In this document: piece by piece, positions 45,409 to 59,373 of the stretch
Layout: the number at the start of each line of letters is the position of its first letter
How positions within the stretch are numbered: the stretch's first letter is position 1
From: Cherax quadricarinatus
Taxonomy: Eukaryota; Arthropoda; Malacostraca; Decapoda; Parastacidae
Direction of reading: 5' to 3'
NCBI RefSeq assembly: GCF_038502225.1
Contig: NC_091352.1
Coordinates: 21,065,216 to 21,129,215, forward strand
DNA length: 64,000 nucleotides
Notes under the pieces: model-generated
The model's database searches: none
Told to the model about the DNA's origin: nothing
Seen by the model: only the letters and a program-made list of their open reading frames with translations
Position numbers and translations under genes: made by a program

Positions 45409-46336
45409 TACCTACTTGTACACACCTACTTGTGGTTTAAGGGGTCTAGTCATGGCTCCTGGCCCCGCTTCTTCACTGGTCGCTACTGGGTCCTCTCTCT
45501 CTCCCCTGCTCCATGAGCTTTATCAAGCCTCGTCTATGTCACTTGCCAGACTATGCCACTTGTGACTAAAGAATACTTCCTAACATCCCTTTGGCTCATC
45601 TGAGTCTTCAACTTCCAAATGTGATCCCTTGTTTCTGTGTTCAATCTATGGAACACACTATTTCTGTCCACTTTGTCAATTCCTCACAGTATTTTGTAAG
45701 TCGTTATCATGCCTTCCCTAACCCTCCTGTCCTCTAGTGTCATCAGGCCAATTTCTCTTAATCTTTCTTCGTAGGACATTCCCCTTAGCACTGAAACTAG
45801 CCTTGTTGCAAACCGTTGTACTTTCTCTAATTTGTTAACCTGCTTGACCAGGTGTGGGTTCCAATTTGGCGCTGCATACTCCAGTATGGGCCTAACGTAC
45901 ACGGTGTATAGAGTCTTAAACGATTCCCTACTGAGATATTGGAACTATTCTCAGGTTTGCCAGGCTCCCATATATTGCACCAGTTATCTGGTTGATGTGT
46001 GCCTCAGAAGATATGCTTGGTGTTACACCCACCCAAAGATCCTTTTCTCCGAGTAAGGATTGCAGTCTTTGGCCACCTAGCCTATACTTTGTCTGCGGTC
46101 TTCTTTGCCTTTCCCCGAACTTCATGACCGTATTTGGTTGGGTTAAATTCGAGGAATCAGTTGCTGGACCAAGCTTCCAGCCTGTCCACGTTTCTTCGTA
46201 GTCCTGCCTGATCCTCATCCGATTTAGTTTTCCTCATTAATTTCACATCTGCAAACAGGGACACTTCTGAATCTATCCCTTCCGTTACGTCATTCACATA
46301 TACCAAAAATAGCACTGGTCCTAGGACTGACCCCTG
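45407..46336 (-). pseudogene. LINE-B (CR1-like) copy, truncated
   Basis: Reads right to left. The C-terminal part is open from about 45902 as YVRPILEYAAPNWNPHLVKQ, KLEKVQRFATRLVSVLRGMS and YEERLREIGLMTLEDRR. Upstream (46000-46330) are palm and thumb pieces in shifted frames. It ends with the 3' end complementing to GAAGCGGGGCCAGGAGCCAT... and the GT/CA tail. Same layout as 8474-9502. A GT tract also stands at its 5' side. Confidence 0.8.
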
Positions 46337-46337
46337 T

Positions 46338-46430
<93 letters not shown>
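46337..46430 (+). repeat. (GT)n microsatellite
   Basis: About 46 GT units at the LINE-B 5' side. Confidence 0.98.
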
Positions 46431-46435
<5 letters not shown>

Positions 46436-46624
46436 TCGAGAGGGTGAGTGGTAAATATGCTGGTTGTTGATGTCTGTAGATGAAATACGCTAAATGGAAC
46501 TCACTGTAAGAAGTAATAAAACTAATTGACAAGTGTGAGTACCTCTCACCTGAAAAATTTTACGCGTGTAACTTTGCTCACAAATGACACCAACTCCTCT
46601 CACGACTAATGCTTGTGGATAACT

Positions 46625-47060
46625 TAAAGCAGAGATGAAGAATTGAGACACTTATGCAACACATGGGAATCTTTATTGAAGAAACGTTTCGCCACACAGT
46701 GGCTTCATCAGTCCAATACTAAGTAGAAATGGGTAAGGAGAGTAGAAGTTTGAGGTAATCAGTCCCTCAACCTGGAATCGATGTGTTCAGTCCATCATTC
46801 TTGTAGGAAGTGCAGCATAGGGCCAGAGAGGTGGCTTATATATTGCGGTGAGATGAGTTGAAGAAGGATGAGGTGAGATCACAGTGGGACCTGCCACTAG
46901 TATAAGTAGGTCGTCGTCCAAAGGTTGGGCAAGCGTTGAAGTCTTTGTACCAAGATTCCATGATGTTGCAGTGTCTGACAGATGTGATGAATGGTTTAGA
47001 AAACCGACAAGTTGAAGAATTGAGACACTTATGCAACACATGGGAATCTTTAGCTGTCGG
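46625..47060 (-). mobile_element. Penelope-like element remnant with direct terminal repeats
   Basis: GAAGAATTGAGACACTTATG + CAACACATGGGAATCTTTA occurs at about 46637-46675 and again near 47014-47052, as direct repeats. On the minus strand the first is followed inward by GTTTCGCCACACAGTGGCTTCATCAG, the complement of CTGATGA-stem-GAAAC. The interior shows no recognisable coding. Confidence 0.65.
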
Positions 47061-47267
47061 CTACTCTCGTATGTCACTAGATTAGACTAGAACACATTCA
47101 GAATGCGTTTTGTGTGATTTTTTTCGAGAGTATTAATTCTGAAGTGCTACATACTTGCAACTTTGTAACAGGAAAGAGGAAGGAGAGCTTACCTAGTTGA
47201 CTGCTTTCTTTATCAGCTGATTTGTAACAAGGATGTTCTGTATTGCTTATATTCTACATTACGTATA

Positions 47268-47316
47268 GTGTACACTGCTGTACAGTGTACATTGCACACT
47301 GTACAGCAGTGTACAC
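47268..47316. repeat. Perfect hairpin, 21 bp arms, 7-base loop
   Basis: Arm 47268-47288 (GTGTACACTGCTGTACAGTGT, 21 bases) is the exact reverse complement of 47296-47316. Loop ACATTGC. Confidence 0.9.
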
Positions 47317-47639
47317 AATGGTTATACTCTCAGAGGTTTATGTACCTCTGGGAGTACATGTACCCCAGGTTGGGAACTCCTGATCTATCATAAGAGCAAT
47401 AAATATAGGCAAGGCAGGATAGTTACGACGTCATCTCAGCCTGTTCTCGAGGATATCGAATGAGGGGCAGGTTGCCCTTTCCCACTACATGCTCTTGTAT
47501 ACACTGTATAAACCTAACAGAATAGCTACTATATACATAGAGATAGCATTTGGGATTCCAGTTCCTACTGAACAAACAAGAGTTACGTAGAAGCCAAAAA
47601 TGGCCATTCTAACTGTTAATGATAATACACAAGAAGATA

Positions 47640-47915
47640 CATATGGTATGTGAAATAAAGACCCACAGTGTATGGAACAGAGGCCCAGAATGTGTGGAAC
47701 AGGGAACCACAGTGTGTGGAACAGGGAACCACAGTGTGTGGAACAGAGACCCGCAGTGAATGAGAGAGACCCACAATGTGTGTAGAATATAGAACCACAA
47801 TGTGTGTGGAACAGAGACCCACAGTGTGTGTGTGTGGAACAGAGGCCCACAGTGTGTATGTGGAACAGAGACCCACAGTGTGTATGTGGAACAGAGACCC
47901 ACAGTGTGTAGTATG
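47640..47915 (+). repeat. Minisatellite, about 22-32 bp unit
   Basis: Copies of ACCCACAGTGTGTGGAACAG + AG. Shares its core with the 37785-38225 array. Confidence 0.9.
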
Positions 47916-48089
47916 AAGTCATTAGCTTCGTGTTATGCCTCAATCAACGAGGATGGGCACAGAAACTGACAAAACCTGGATGGGTGGGTAACGAGGTGTA
48001 GCAATCTCATGGTTATCCCAACCATGTCCCACTAATTCTCTCTCAATTCTCCAGGCTTCCAGTTAATGTGAGGGTGGCTCGCTCGACAC

Positions 48090-48760
48090 CTCTATCGCCT
48101 GTGTACCTTTGCTTACTCTATATCCTTACTCTATTTCTGTATCACTGCTACAGCTACACTTCTACCATTCCCATACCTCTGTACGTCAACCACCTTCTAC
48201 TTCTATATCTCTGCTACGGCTATATACCTACCACATCCAGACCTCTGTACCTCTGCTACATCTATATCTTTATACCTCTACATTTATACCTCTGTACCGC
48301 TACTACCTCTGTGCCACTGCACTTTCCATACTTCTATATCTTTACCCCCGCTATACCTCTACTACCTCTATACTTCTGTACCTCTACTGCCGCTATACCT
48401 CTGTACGTCTACTACCTCTATACTTCTGTAACTCCACTATCTCTGTTCCTCAATATCACTGTACCTTTGCTACCTCTTTAGTTCTGTACCTATATTCCTC
48501 TGCAACCAGTATACCCTTTCCACCTCTATGCCTCTGCCATCTACGTATCTACCTCTACCTCATTTCCCCTACCACCTCTTTACCTCTGTCGCCTCTGTAT
48601 CTAGACTGCCTCTATGCCTCTTAAACCTCTGTTACATCTGCCACTTCCATACATTTATTACCTCTAATTTACCACTCCTATAAACCTCTACCACTCCTAT
48701 ACTTTTTCCACCTCCATTCTTCTAATACCGCTATACCTCTCTCTCTCTATAGCTCTAAAC
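48090..48760 (+). repeat. Pyrimidine-rich irregular tandem repeat
   Basis: TACCTCTGTACCTCTACTAC-type units of 12-18 bp, irregular, about 650 bp. Confidence 0.85.
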
Positions 48761-48794
48761 GTGTATCATATATTTTCCTCTAACACCACAATAC

Positions 48795-48870
48795 ACAAAC
48801 AATTCGCACATAGTAGCATGAAGCTTATAATGACGTTTCGGTCCGATTTGGACCCTTTACAAAGGATGAA
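48795..48870 (-). mobile_element. Possible Penelope-like terminus
   Basis: Complement reads GGGTCCAAATCGGACCGAAACGTC, a stem followed by GAAAC, then AAGCTTCATGCTACTATGTG. It resembles the other PLE ends only in the stem-GAAAC-GT block. Confidence 0.35.
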
Positions 48871-48889
48871 GTGTGATGTCCATGGGGGT

Positions 48890-49620
48890 TGAAGAACTGT
48901 GCCCTCTAAATTCCAGCGCGGTTTCTCTCATTGCAAGGAGCAGGAAAATGCGATGACTCATCCCAGTCTGAAGGAAAAAGTACGCATCATTCTTATCTAA
49001 TTTTGTTGGAATCTTCCCAGCGCTTCTTGGGACTGAGGGTGAAAGGTTGGGGAAAGGGACTGTTTAATACCAAAGCTGCTGAAATCTTTCTCTCAAGGCT
49101 TTTGAAGTAAAACTGATTCCTTAGTCACTCTGAATAGTCCGTATGATTCCCTCTTTGGACTTAAATCTAACGAGCCTTTTAAAACTGCCTTGGTATTCAC
49201 ACAACGCATATGTCCTACCTCTGGATACCTGGTTGTTTAATCTTGAGATTATAAAGATTTACTGGTCACCTGATTTGGCCTTAGGTAAAGGTCCGCACAG
49301 TCTATGATCAGGTCTGAGAAGGGTTCATCAGCTCGTATGGTACGAAGTAGTGCAGGTTTGAGGTAATGTCCAGGATTTTCAACCTACTAACACTCGCCCT
49401 GGATTTCCTATTTTAAACTGGCCAATCAAACAATTTACTGAATCGATAACAGGTTTTGGTAACGCTTAATGTTCCCTGATAAAAGAGTTTTGATCTACCT
49501 TTGGACCTAAACGTTTCTAGGAACAACTAACATATCAGGTGTGGACTTACCCATTACCTCCTTACCAGTAGAATTATCATTAATAAGTCATCTTTAAGGT
49601 GATAACAATCGGAAAGAGGC
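48890..49620 (-). pseudogene. Ty3/gypsy-type retrotransposon integrase relic
   Basis: Read from 49620 leftwards in shifting frames: a CYHLKDDLLM start, LVVPRNV near 49530, KRYQNLLS near 49455, PALLRTIRADEPFSDLIIDC (first catalytic Asp codon at 49300-49302), TRYPEVGHMRCVNTKAVLKG near 49170-49230, and FGIKQSLSPTFHPQSQEALG then RFQQ near 49005-49065. This is the integrase order of gypsy elements common in invertebrates and fish. The catalytic Glu site (49015-49017) encodes Gly where the family has ALERFH. Zinc-finger residues are not recoverable and stops are frequent. No LTRs seen. Confidence 0.75.
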
Positions 49621-49639
49621 ACTGCGTCGGCTTCATAGG

Positions 49640-49725
49640 CCTGGAGACCTGGAGTTTACCTGGAGAGGGTTTTGGGGGTCAACGCCCCCGCGGACCGGTC
49701 TGAGATCAGGCCTCATAGGCATATG
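49640..49725 (-). mobile_element. LINE-C 3' end stub
   Basis: Complement: ATGAGGCCTGATCTCAGACC, GGTCCGCGGGGGCGTTGACC, then CTCTCCAGGTAAACTCCAGG. Confidence 0.75.
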
Positions 49726-49854
49726 CAAAAATAGTCTTTTTTTCGCTTCACTGAAGGTCAGTTCGTTGGACATAAAATCGGGAGCATCTGGCAATACTGT
49801 TACAGAGGAATAGAAGACTTGACTAAGAGACATTCACTTAATTTGCCAGAAATA

Positions 49855-50330
49855 TGTATCACTTCCACTACTACCACCATCCCCACAACTATCACCTTTG
49901 CTACATTTGGCACCACTATCAATTTTACCACTAACCTCACCTTTATTATCACTGCTACCATCACTACTGCTTCTATCATCACTACTACTACTACTACCTC
50001 TAACATCACCATCACCACTATCTCCCTTACCACCACTACCACTTCGTCTCTACCACTACCACCATCACACTTTTACCACCATCACCTCTTCCTCTTATCT
50101 TCTCTACCACCTCAGAAATCACTACGATCACTAACACTTGTACGACCTTTACCACCTCTTCCACCACTATAATTTCTAATATCTCTTCCATTACTGCGAC
50201 TTCTTACTACTACTGTTACTACTACTACTAGTACCATCTCTACCACCACCACTATCTCTACTCCTGTACCACCTCAGTCACCTCTGTACCCTACCTTATC
50301 TACCCTTCTCCTACCCCTCGCTCTTCTTCA
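49855..50330 (+). repeat. ACC/ACT trinucleotide-rich array
   Basis: Imperfect ACTACCACCATC-type sequence. A 117-residue Thr-rich plus frame and Val-rich minus frame are artefacts. Confidence 0.9.
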
Positions 50331-50559
50331 AGAAAAGTCCCTTAATCTTCTCAGGATCTTAAGTTTCTGGTTGAGAAATCCCATGAAAAGAAATTCTTTT
50401 TCTAATCTGCGTTTCCTATAATCGTTTGTGAAGTTCCTTTTCAAAGAAAAATACTCTATCAAATATTGTTTAGTCATGTGATGCTAAGGATTACGGTCAA
50501 CCCGGAGTCTGTCTGGAGAGTTTGAATAAGCCAGTGGTATGTAATACCGACTATAAATA

Positions 50560-50770
50560 AACATACGCAACATTTAGGTACCTTTATTCCCTACCACAGT
50601 GTACCATGCCTTTCTCAATGTCTACCATGCCTCTCACTCCAACAATCTACAATGCCTCTCACTCCCACAGTGTGTTTCGCCTGCACAGTAACCTTCATCA
50701 GTCTAATACTGAGGAGGTAGCGGAAGCAACAGAGACAATGTAATCAGTCCATTACTCTCATAGTAGTAGT
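50560..50770 (-). mobile_element. Penelope-like terminus (single)
   Basis: Complement reads GTATTAGACTGATGAAGGTT then ACTGTGCAGGCGAAACACAC: CTGATGA and GAAAC are intact, but the stem between them is damaged. A duplicated 30-40 bp insertion (CATGCCTCTCACTCC) follows GAAAC. Confidence 0.5.
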
Positions 50771-51105
50771 AGTATTGAGGTGGTCAGTCTCTCATCCTGG
50801 AGAAGAGTTCTGCTCCATACTCTGTAACAATGCAGAATATTTCGGGGGTCAACGCCTCCTCGACCCGATGCATCACCAGGTTTCCGCCTCAAAAGTGTCT
50901 CTGAAGCAAAACAACACCTGGTTAGTTATTGAATACACGAAAGAAAATATTCTAGAACAAAGCTGAAATTGTTATTTGAAAAACTGTCATTATAATAGTA
51001 TAATTCTGCTTTTCTTCGTAAAGAATATTAAAAAAAACTAATAGATAAAATAACTACAGTTATAAAACAGCTACAGTTTTTGTTGGCAGTTATTTGGCGT
51101 TTATA

Positions 51106-51166
51106 ACACCGCATTATATATTATAATCAAGTGGAAGCGCTTAACCCGTAGGATTATACAGCGCAT
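51106..51166 (-). mobile_element. Short SINE-like unit (variant form)
   Basis: Complement: GCGCTGTATAATCCTACGGG, TTAAGCGCTTCCACTTGATT, ATAATATA. Possible 9 bp target duplication ACACCGCAT (51106-51114) / ACAGCGCAT (51158-51166), with one mismatch. Confidence 0.55.
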
Positions 51167-51515
51167 GTGTTTTTTTTTTCTGGGGACTTGATTTACGGCC
51201 AGGTATTACAACCCCTTTATTACTGAACCTGTCTTCATAATAGTTTATATATTGAAGAACAATTTCTCTGGTGAAGCACCAATATACTTGGTAAGTTTGG
51301 TAAACATTGGCTCTTCTCTCTCTCGCTTTGAGTACGCACACTGAGTACATCCTTTACAGTGATGAGTTCTTTCACTGACGTCATCTGGTTTTAGTGTTGA
51401 ATGAATTGAACATTTGTCAGATACAAAGGCACGAAGTTCTCGCCAGTAATGATTATGACAATGATTTTCTGTGAAGGCGTCACTAAATTGTGGTTGGTAT
51501 ATAATTTTGAACTAA

Positions 51516-51677
51516 TGTGCTCAGTAATAACTCACATTGAGACAAAAGCACAGAAGGTTAATTGATCTATATATTTCGACCCCCTTCTGGGATCCTCTTC
51601 AGAAGACCACCCCAGAAGGGGATCGAAATATATAGATTCATTAATCTTCTGATTTTGTCTCCATGTGGGTTATTACT
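51516..51677. mobile_element. Penelope-like terminus pair in inverted orientation
   Basis: Arms of about 65-70 bp (51516-51590 and 51609-51677) pair almost throughout. Each arm holds a GATCCC..GGGGTC-type stem followed by GAAATATATAGAT and ends in TTTTGTCTC. The spacer has CTTCAGAAG. The left arm complement begins CTGAAGA where the hammerhead core would have CTGATGA. Confidence 0.6.
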
Positions 51678-51679
51678 AA

Positions 51680-52360
51680 GTATTGACAAGTGTAAATTAC
51701 ACTTCAGTTATCCTCTAGTGTGTATATACTTAACGCTAACTCTAACAGTTTAACAAAATGTATGCCATAAAACTAGTTTGAAGAATAAAGCAGAAAATAC
51801 AACTTTAATTACTGCTGTAATAAAGCACAATAATTACGTATATTTATTATGCACATTAATAACACAAACTAATTAGCAATATTCTACGTTAAACAACATT
51901 AGAATTTATCAGCTGCCTTTACGTCAAAAAACTGCCACTAGTAATGAATCACCAGCTGCTCATGCATGATCGGACAGGTTATGTTGGTATGTTGTCTTGC
52001 ACGTCGCTAGCACCAGCAGCCTTGATGACTGCTTGGGAAATGGGAGATGATCGGGATTAATCCGAGGAAGAAGGGTAACTTCAGTTCTATGGATCAAGAG
52101 CGCTTAACTCACATTAATGTCTCGCTCTTGAAGGTTGTTCGAGTGGAACCCTTGAACCCGGCTGTGACAGCCTTGTTATGACGTGGCTTAGCAGTTACAA
52201 AAACTGTTAGGCCTAAGGCTCTATGCTCGCTCTTGACTGGGTCCATCTACTCACTGTGGGAAACGACACTTGTTCAGAACATTTAATGAGTACAGTTCTG
52301 GGCATTTTTTAAATGTCCTGAACTGTACACAAGTGTTCTTTTATAGAATCTGTCGGTATC
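51680..52360. other. No recognised feature
   Basis: Unique-looking sequence. Confidence 0.5.
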
Positions 52361-52362
52361 AC

Positions 52363-52364
52363 AC

Positions 52365-52452
<88 letters not shown>
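52363..52452 (+). repeat. (CT)n(CA)n compound microsatellite
   Basis: About 13 CT units followed by about 30 CA units; the CA tract ends where LINE-B begins. Confidence 0.97.
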
Positions 52453-52454
<2 letters not shown>

Positions 52455-53900
52455 TAATCAAGTTGAGGAAGTAAGGAGGGGAGCTCACAGAGACCGACCA
52501 GGAAATATGTGAAGAGCTCAACTCAGGATTCAGGGAGGTATTCACAGTGTAGACACAGAGGCTCCCAGAAAACTGAGGTGTTAGGGTGCACCAGCAAGTA
52601 CTGGACACAATGCACACAACTGAGGAGGAGGTAAAGAAACTGCTAGGGGAACTAGATACCCCGAAGTCGGTGGGCCCAGATAATCTCTCTCCTTGGGTCC
52701 TAAGAGAAGGAGCAGACGCACTGCGTGTGCCTCTAATAACAATCTTCAATAAATCTATTGAACAGGGCAACTGCCCGAGGTGTGGAAGACAGCAAATGTA
52801 GTCCCAATTTTTATGAATGGAGACGGGCTGCACATGTATGGTATATAAAGTTATGGAGAAGATTATCAGGAAAAGAGTGATGGAGCACCTAGACGGAATG
52901 GTCTAATATATGACAACGAGCACAGCTTCAGGGAAGGGAAAGCCTGCTTCACTAACCTATTAGAGTCCAATGAAAAGGTAACAGAAGACAGGAGAGAGAG
53001 AGGGATGGGTAGACCGCATCTTCTTGGACTGTAAGAAGGCTTTCGTCATAGTTCCACACAAGAGAGTGGTTGAAAAACTAGAGGAGCAGGCAGGAACAGG
53101 AACAAAAGTACTGCAATGGATCAGGGAATACCTGACAGGAAGGAAATAACGTATGTTGGTCCGATAAGAGGTGTCAGAGTGGGTGCATGTGTCGAGTGGC
53201 GTTCCAGAAGGGTCAGTCCTAGGTCATATGATGTTTCTTCTATATGTCAATGATATGACGATGTGAAACTATTGAGGAGAACACAAGCGGATAAGGATCA
53301 GGTAAGCCTACAAGGGCATCTGCACAGCCTAAGAGGCCAAAGGCTGGAAGATTCACTGAAGGAAAAGGATCTTGAGGTAAGCATCATAGCGAGCGCATTG
53401 CAATCCTGAGAATAGCGTTTCGTCATTCACGACACTGTACACCGTGTACGTCAGGCCCATATTGGAGTATGCAGCGCCGGTATGGAACCCACACCTGGTC
53501 AAACACGTCAGGAAATTAGAGAAAGGGCCAAGGTTTGCAACAAGACTAGTCCCGGAAATGAGGGGTTTGTCCTACGAGAAGAAGTTAAGGTAATTCAACC
53601 TGACAAAACTGGAAAATAGGAGGGACATGATAACATATAAAATACCGAGAGGAATTAACAAGGTGGATAGGGACAGAATATTTCAGAGATGTGAGAGAGC
53701 AACTGGAAGTTGTAAACTCAGATGAGCCACAAGGATATTAGGAAGTATTTATTTTGCCACTGAGAGCGATGTACTATCCGTACATAGCTTTAAGATGTAT
53801 GATGAAGCTCGAGGTGCAGGAAGAGAGGGGACGCAGTAGCGATCAGTGAAGAGGCGGGGCCAGGAGCTACGAATTGACTCCTGCAATCACAGTTAAGTGA

Positions 53901-53902
<2 letters not shown>
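52453..53902 (+). pseudogene. LINE-B (CR1-like) copy, longest, decayed
   Basis: Opens with a region before the palm: EEEVKKLLGELDTPKSVGPD then NLSPWVLREGADAL (52620-52730), the conserved KSPGPDGI-type block of CR1-like elements. It continues through motif A-like text near 53020-53060 (HLLGL*EGF in a shifted frame), motif B near 53180-53220, ILEYAAPVWNPHLV-like text near 53460-53500, and a 3' end at 53850-53902 (GAGGCGGGGCCAGGAGCTAC). Many frameshifts. Confidence 0.75.
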
Positions 53903-53932
<30 letters not shown>

Positions 53933-54095
53933 TCACACACATTCACACACATTCAAACACATTCAAAAACACACACACACACAGGTATGAACAAGCTCAT
54001 GGAGCAGGAAAAGGAACCTAATAGCGACCATTGAAGAGGTGGGGCCAGGAGCTATGACTCGACCTCTGCAACCACAACTAGGTGAGCACACACAC
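53903..54095 (+). mobile_element. (CA)n tail plus an extra LINE-B 3' stub
   Basis: (CA)n with ATTCACAC variants (53903-53982), then a second 3' piece (GGTATGAACAAGCTCATGGA...GGGGCCAGGAGCTATGACTC...CTAGGTGAGCACACAC). Confidence 0.75.
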
Positions 54096-54374
54096 AGCTA
54101 TACTAAACATATTATTTTTTCAAAAGAAGAAGAAGTTTTCAACTAAAACTATTTAAATTCACTCTTGGAAATATCTTCTGGTAACTATGAATGACATACA
54201 GAGAGAAAAGCTTAAAGAGGAATTACTAAATTATTACAAAGGAAATAATTATGCTTTGATACACTATTTTTTTAGGGAGACTAAAGAGAATCCAATATTT
54301 CAGTTTATTCCCATAAAAAAGCAATTTAAGAAGTAATAATAAAAGATGGTCTAAAGGAAAGTGTTGGAGAGCTA
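54096..54374. other. No recognised feature
   Basis: AT-rich spacer. Confidence 0.5.
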
Positions 54375-54388
54375 TATATATTTATATA

Positions 54389-54433
<45 letters not shown>
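54375..54433. repeat. (AT)n microsatellite
   Basis: TA tract on the LINE-A 3' side. Confidence 0.97.
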
Positions 54434-54437
<4 letters not shown>

Positions 54438-54439
54438 AT

Positions 54440-57208
<2,769 letters not shown>

Positions 57209-57854
57209 CTATCAGAAAATCGAGGAAGATAAAAATAGTAGAAAACAAGATAGAGCCAAATCTTTTATTTAAGATTGTTTAAATTTAAATTAGATTTCAA
57301 AGAATAAATACAAATAATAAATAACAGCGTCAAAATTACAGAGGAAGAGAAGGAATGTGTGAGGTATTACATAAAATGTGGTGGTACTTAATACCTGAGA
57401 AAATAAGGAAATTGGTACCAGATCCTGACAAGTAAAGAACTGACGGAATGGCAACTTCATTTTTAGAAAATTTGTTTTTATCAAGCCTGATAAGTTACAG
57501 CAGAGGAATGGAAATTATTCAAGAAAGAAATGGGTGGGAGAAGTGTTTTGATATAGACTTAATGAAAACATTTAACAGAGTTCCCTGTGAAAGACTTATT
57601 TAGGTTTCCAAATTAGTCGTTCATGGAATACTCGGTCAAAAGCTTTCTACATGCAGAAATGTCATAAATAGTGCCACAAAGATCTCTACTTACCCCAACA
57701 TTTTTTTAATCTATCCAAGCAGAATAACCCGGCGCTTCCTGGGTATATTTTGTGTCTTTTATGATGAGCTATAAATGCAAAAAACGGCAACGAGAAAATG
57801 CTCTTTAGAAGTTCTTCCGATGGTTTCTAAAGTTTTTCCCGATGTTGGGGTCTC

Positions 57855-58345
57855 ACACCCCTACACCTGCCTAGTTATTAGGTGTGTATGAGGGGACTCA
57901 TGCCTGCTTAGTCGCGTAACAGGTAATCAGGACTTGTGTACCTGGACCATCCTTGACAGGAAACAGGTGTGGAGGATCTGGACTCATGCCCCTGCTTACA
58001 GATTGTAAGGAGGCAGGTGGGGGTGGTTCACGCCCACGCATCCATCTTTCGGGAAGCAGGTGAGTTGCGCTCACACCCTCATCATGGTGTGGTGAACTTA
58101 TGTACTCACACCGCCTTCTCAGGAGACTGGTGTGGGGATTTATGCCTGTGCATTTGCCTTGTCAAGAGTTTAGTGGTGGGAACTCACTGCCCTACACCCA
58201 CCTTGTTCGGAGGCATGTGTGGGGGACTCACGCTTCTGTACCCGAGACTCAGGAAGCACGTTTCGGGAGTATGCCTCTGCACTCACCTTGTCAGGATGCA
58301 GGTGTGGAGGTCTCACGCCACAGTAATAACCTTAACAGGAGGCTG
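57855..58345 (+). repeat. Diverged minisatellite, about 60 bp unit
   Basis: About seven imperfect copies of a unit with GACTCATGCCYCTGCAC and AGGAGGCAGGTGTGGGG. The 131-residue plus frame across it is judged an artefact. Confidence 0.75.
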
Positions 58346-58454
58346 TGCATGTAATATTCTTTAATATTCTTTAAATATTCTTTAACAAAAATATACGACA
58401 GATTTCATTTGGGTTGTGTTTTTTCTCTTCTTATTAAAATTCATTCACCCAAAA

Positions 58455-58600
58455 GAGTCTAGCTGAAGGGTGTTCTGGGGGTCAACACCCCCTGGCCCGG
58501 TCCATGATCAGACCCATAAATAAAAATTTTGGAATACTGTATTTTTTTAATATGAACATAAGAATGGAGAAACGCTGCAGGTCTACTGGCCCATACTAGG
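58455..58600 (-). mobile_element. LINE-C 3' end stub followed by a dispersed repeat
   Basis: GGGGGTCAACACCCCCTGGCCCGGTCCATGATCAGACC (58478-58515) is the LINE-C 3' block in complement. The ACATAAGAATGGAGAAACGC..CTACTGGCCCAT motif (58555-58595) recurs in diverged form at 41700. Confidence 0.6.
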
Positions 58601-59333
58601 CAGGTCATTCTCAAATTCAAACATAGCCAATCAACATAGTCAACATAATCAACCCCCTTCCCCAAGAAAGTCCCACAAGTCGTGAATGTTTTTCAATTTA
58701 TAGAAAAAGAAACTTTAAAACTGGGTGTCACTCAAAGTAATGTATCAAAAAAATGCCCCCTTAAGGGGGCGCCACCCCCTTCATTTAAAGTTTTGGAATA
58801 CCATATATCCTAAAACCTGCTCCTGGGTACAAGAAACCTCTGACTTTCATTGGATTTAACTTATAAACACAGACCACAAACGAACAAGCAAATTTTCATA
58901 AACATATATAAATGACTTATTAGAAGGAATAGAAAACTCTATGAATATGTTTAAAGATAGTAAAAAAAAAACTTTTGTTAATTAAATAACATAAATGGCT
59001 TTAAAACTCTATAGGATGGTCTGGAAAAAGTGAGGAAATGGAGTGACATATGGCTGAGATAAATGAAAGTAGACAAATGCCCTGTAATGGATGTGTGAGA
59101 CAGCACACTCAGGCCACATTTAGAGACAGTGAGACAAAATATTGACAATAAAAGACAAAGAAAGGGATCTAGGAGTTATTAAAAAAAGCTCACCGGAAGA
59201 TATCAAACTGCGAGAAACTGATGCGCTAAACTGGCTTTCAAATATATGTATATAGAAATGTTGAAATGACTGTTTACAAGAGTAATGAGGCCAACACTGG
59301 AACTTGCAGCTGTGTTGTACAGGTGACCACACC

Positions 59334-59373
59334 CAATATTATTATAATCAAAAAGAAGCGCTAAGCCACAAGG
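59334..59373 (-). mobile_element. Short SINE-like unit, 40 bp, with target duplication
   Basis: Complement reads CCTTGTGGCTTAGCGCTTCT, TTTTGATTATAATAATATT. Flanked by GGTGACCACACC at 59322-59333 and 59374-59385 (exact 12 bp). TGGCTTAGCGC fits the tRNA A-box pattern TGGCNNAGNGG loosely. The 5' end is shorter than in the 59702 and 62160 copies. Confidence 0.8.
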
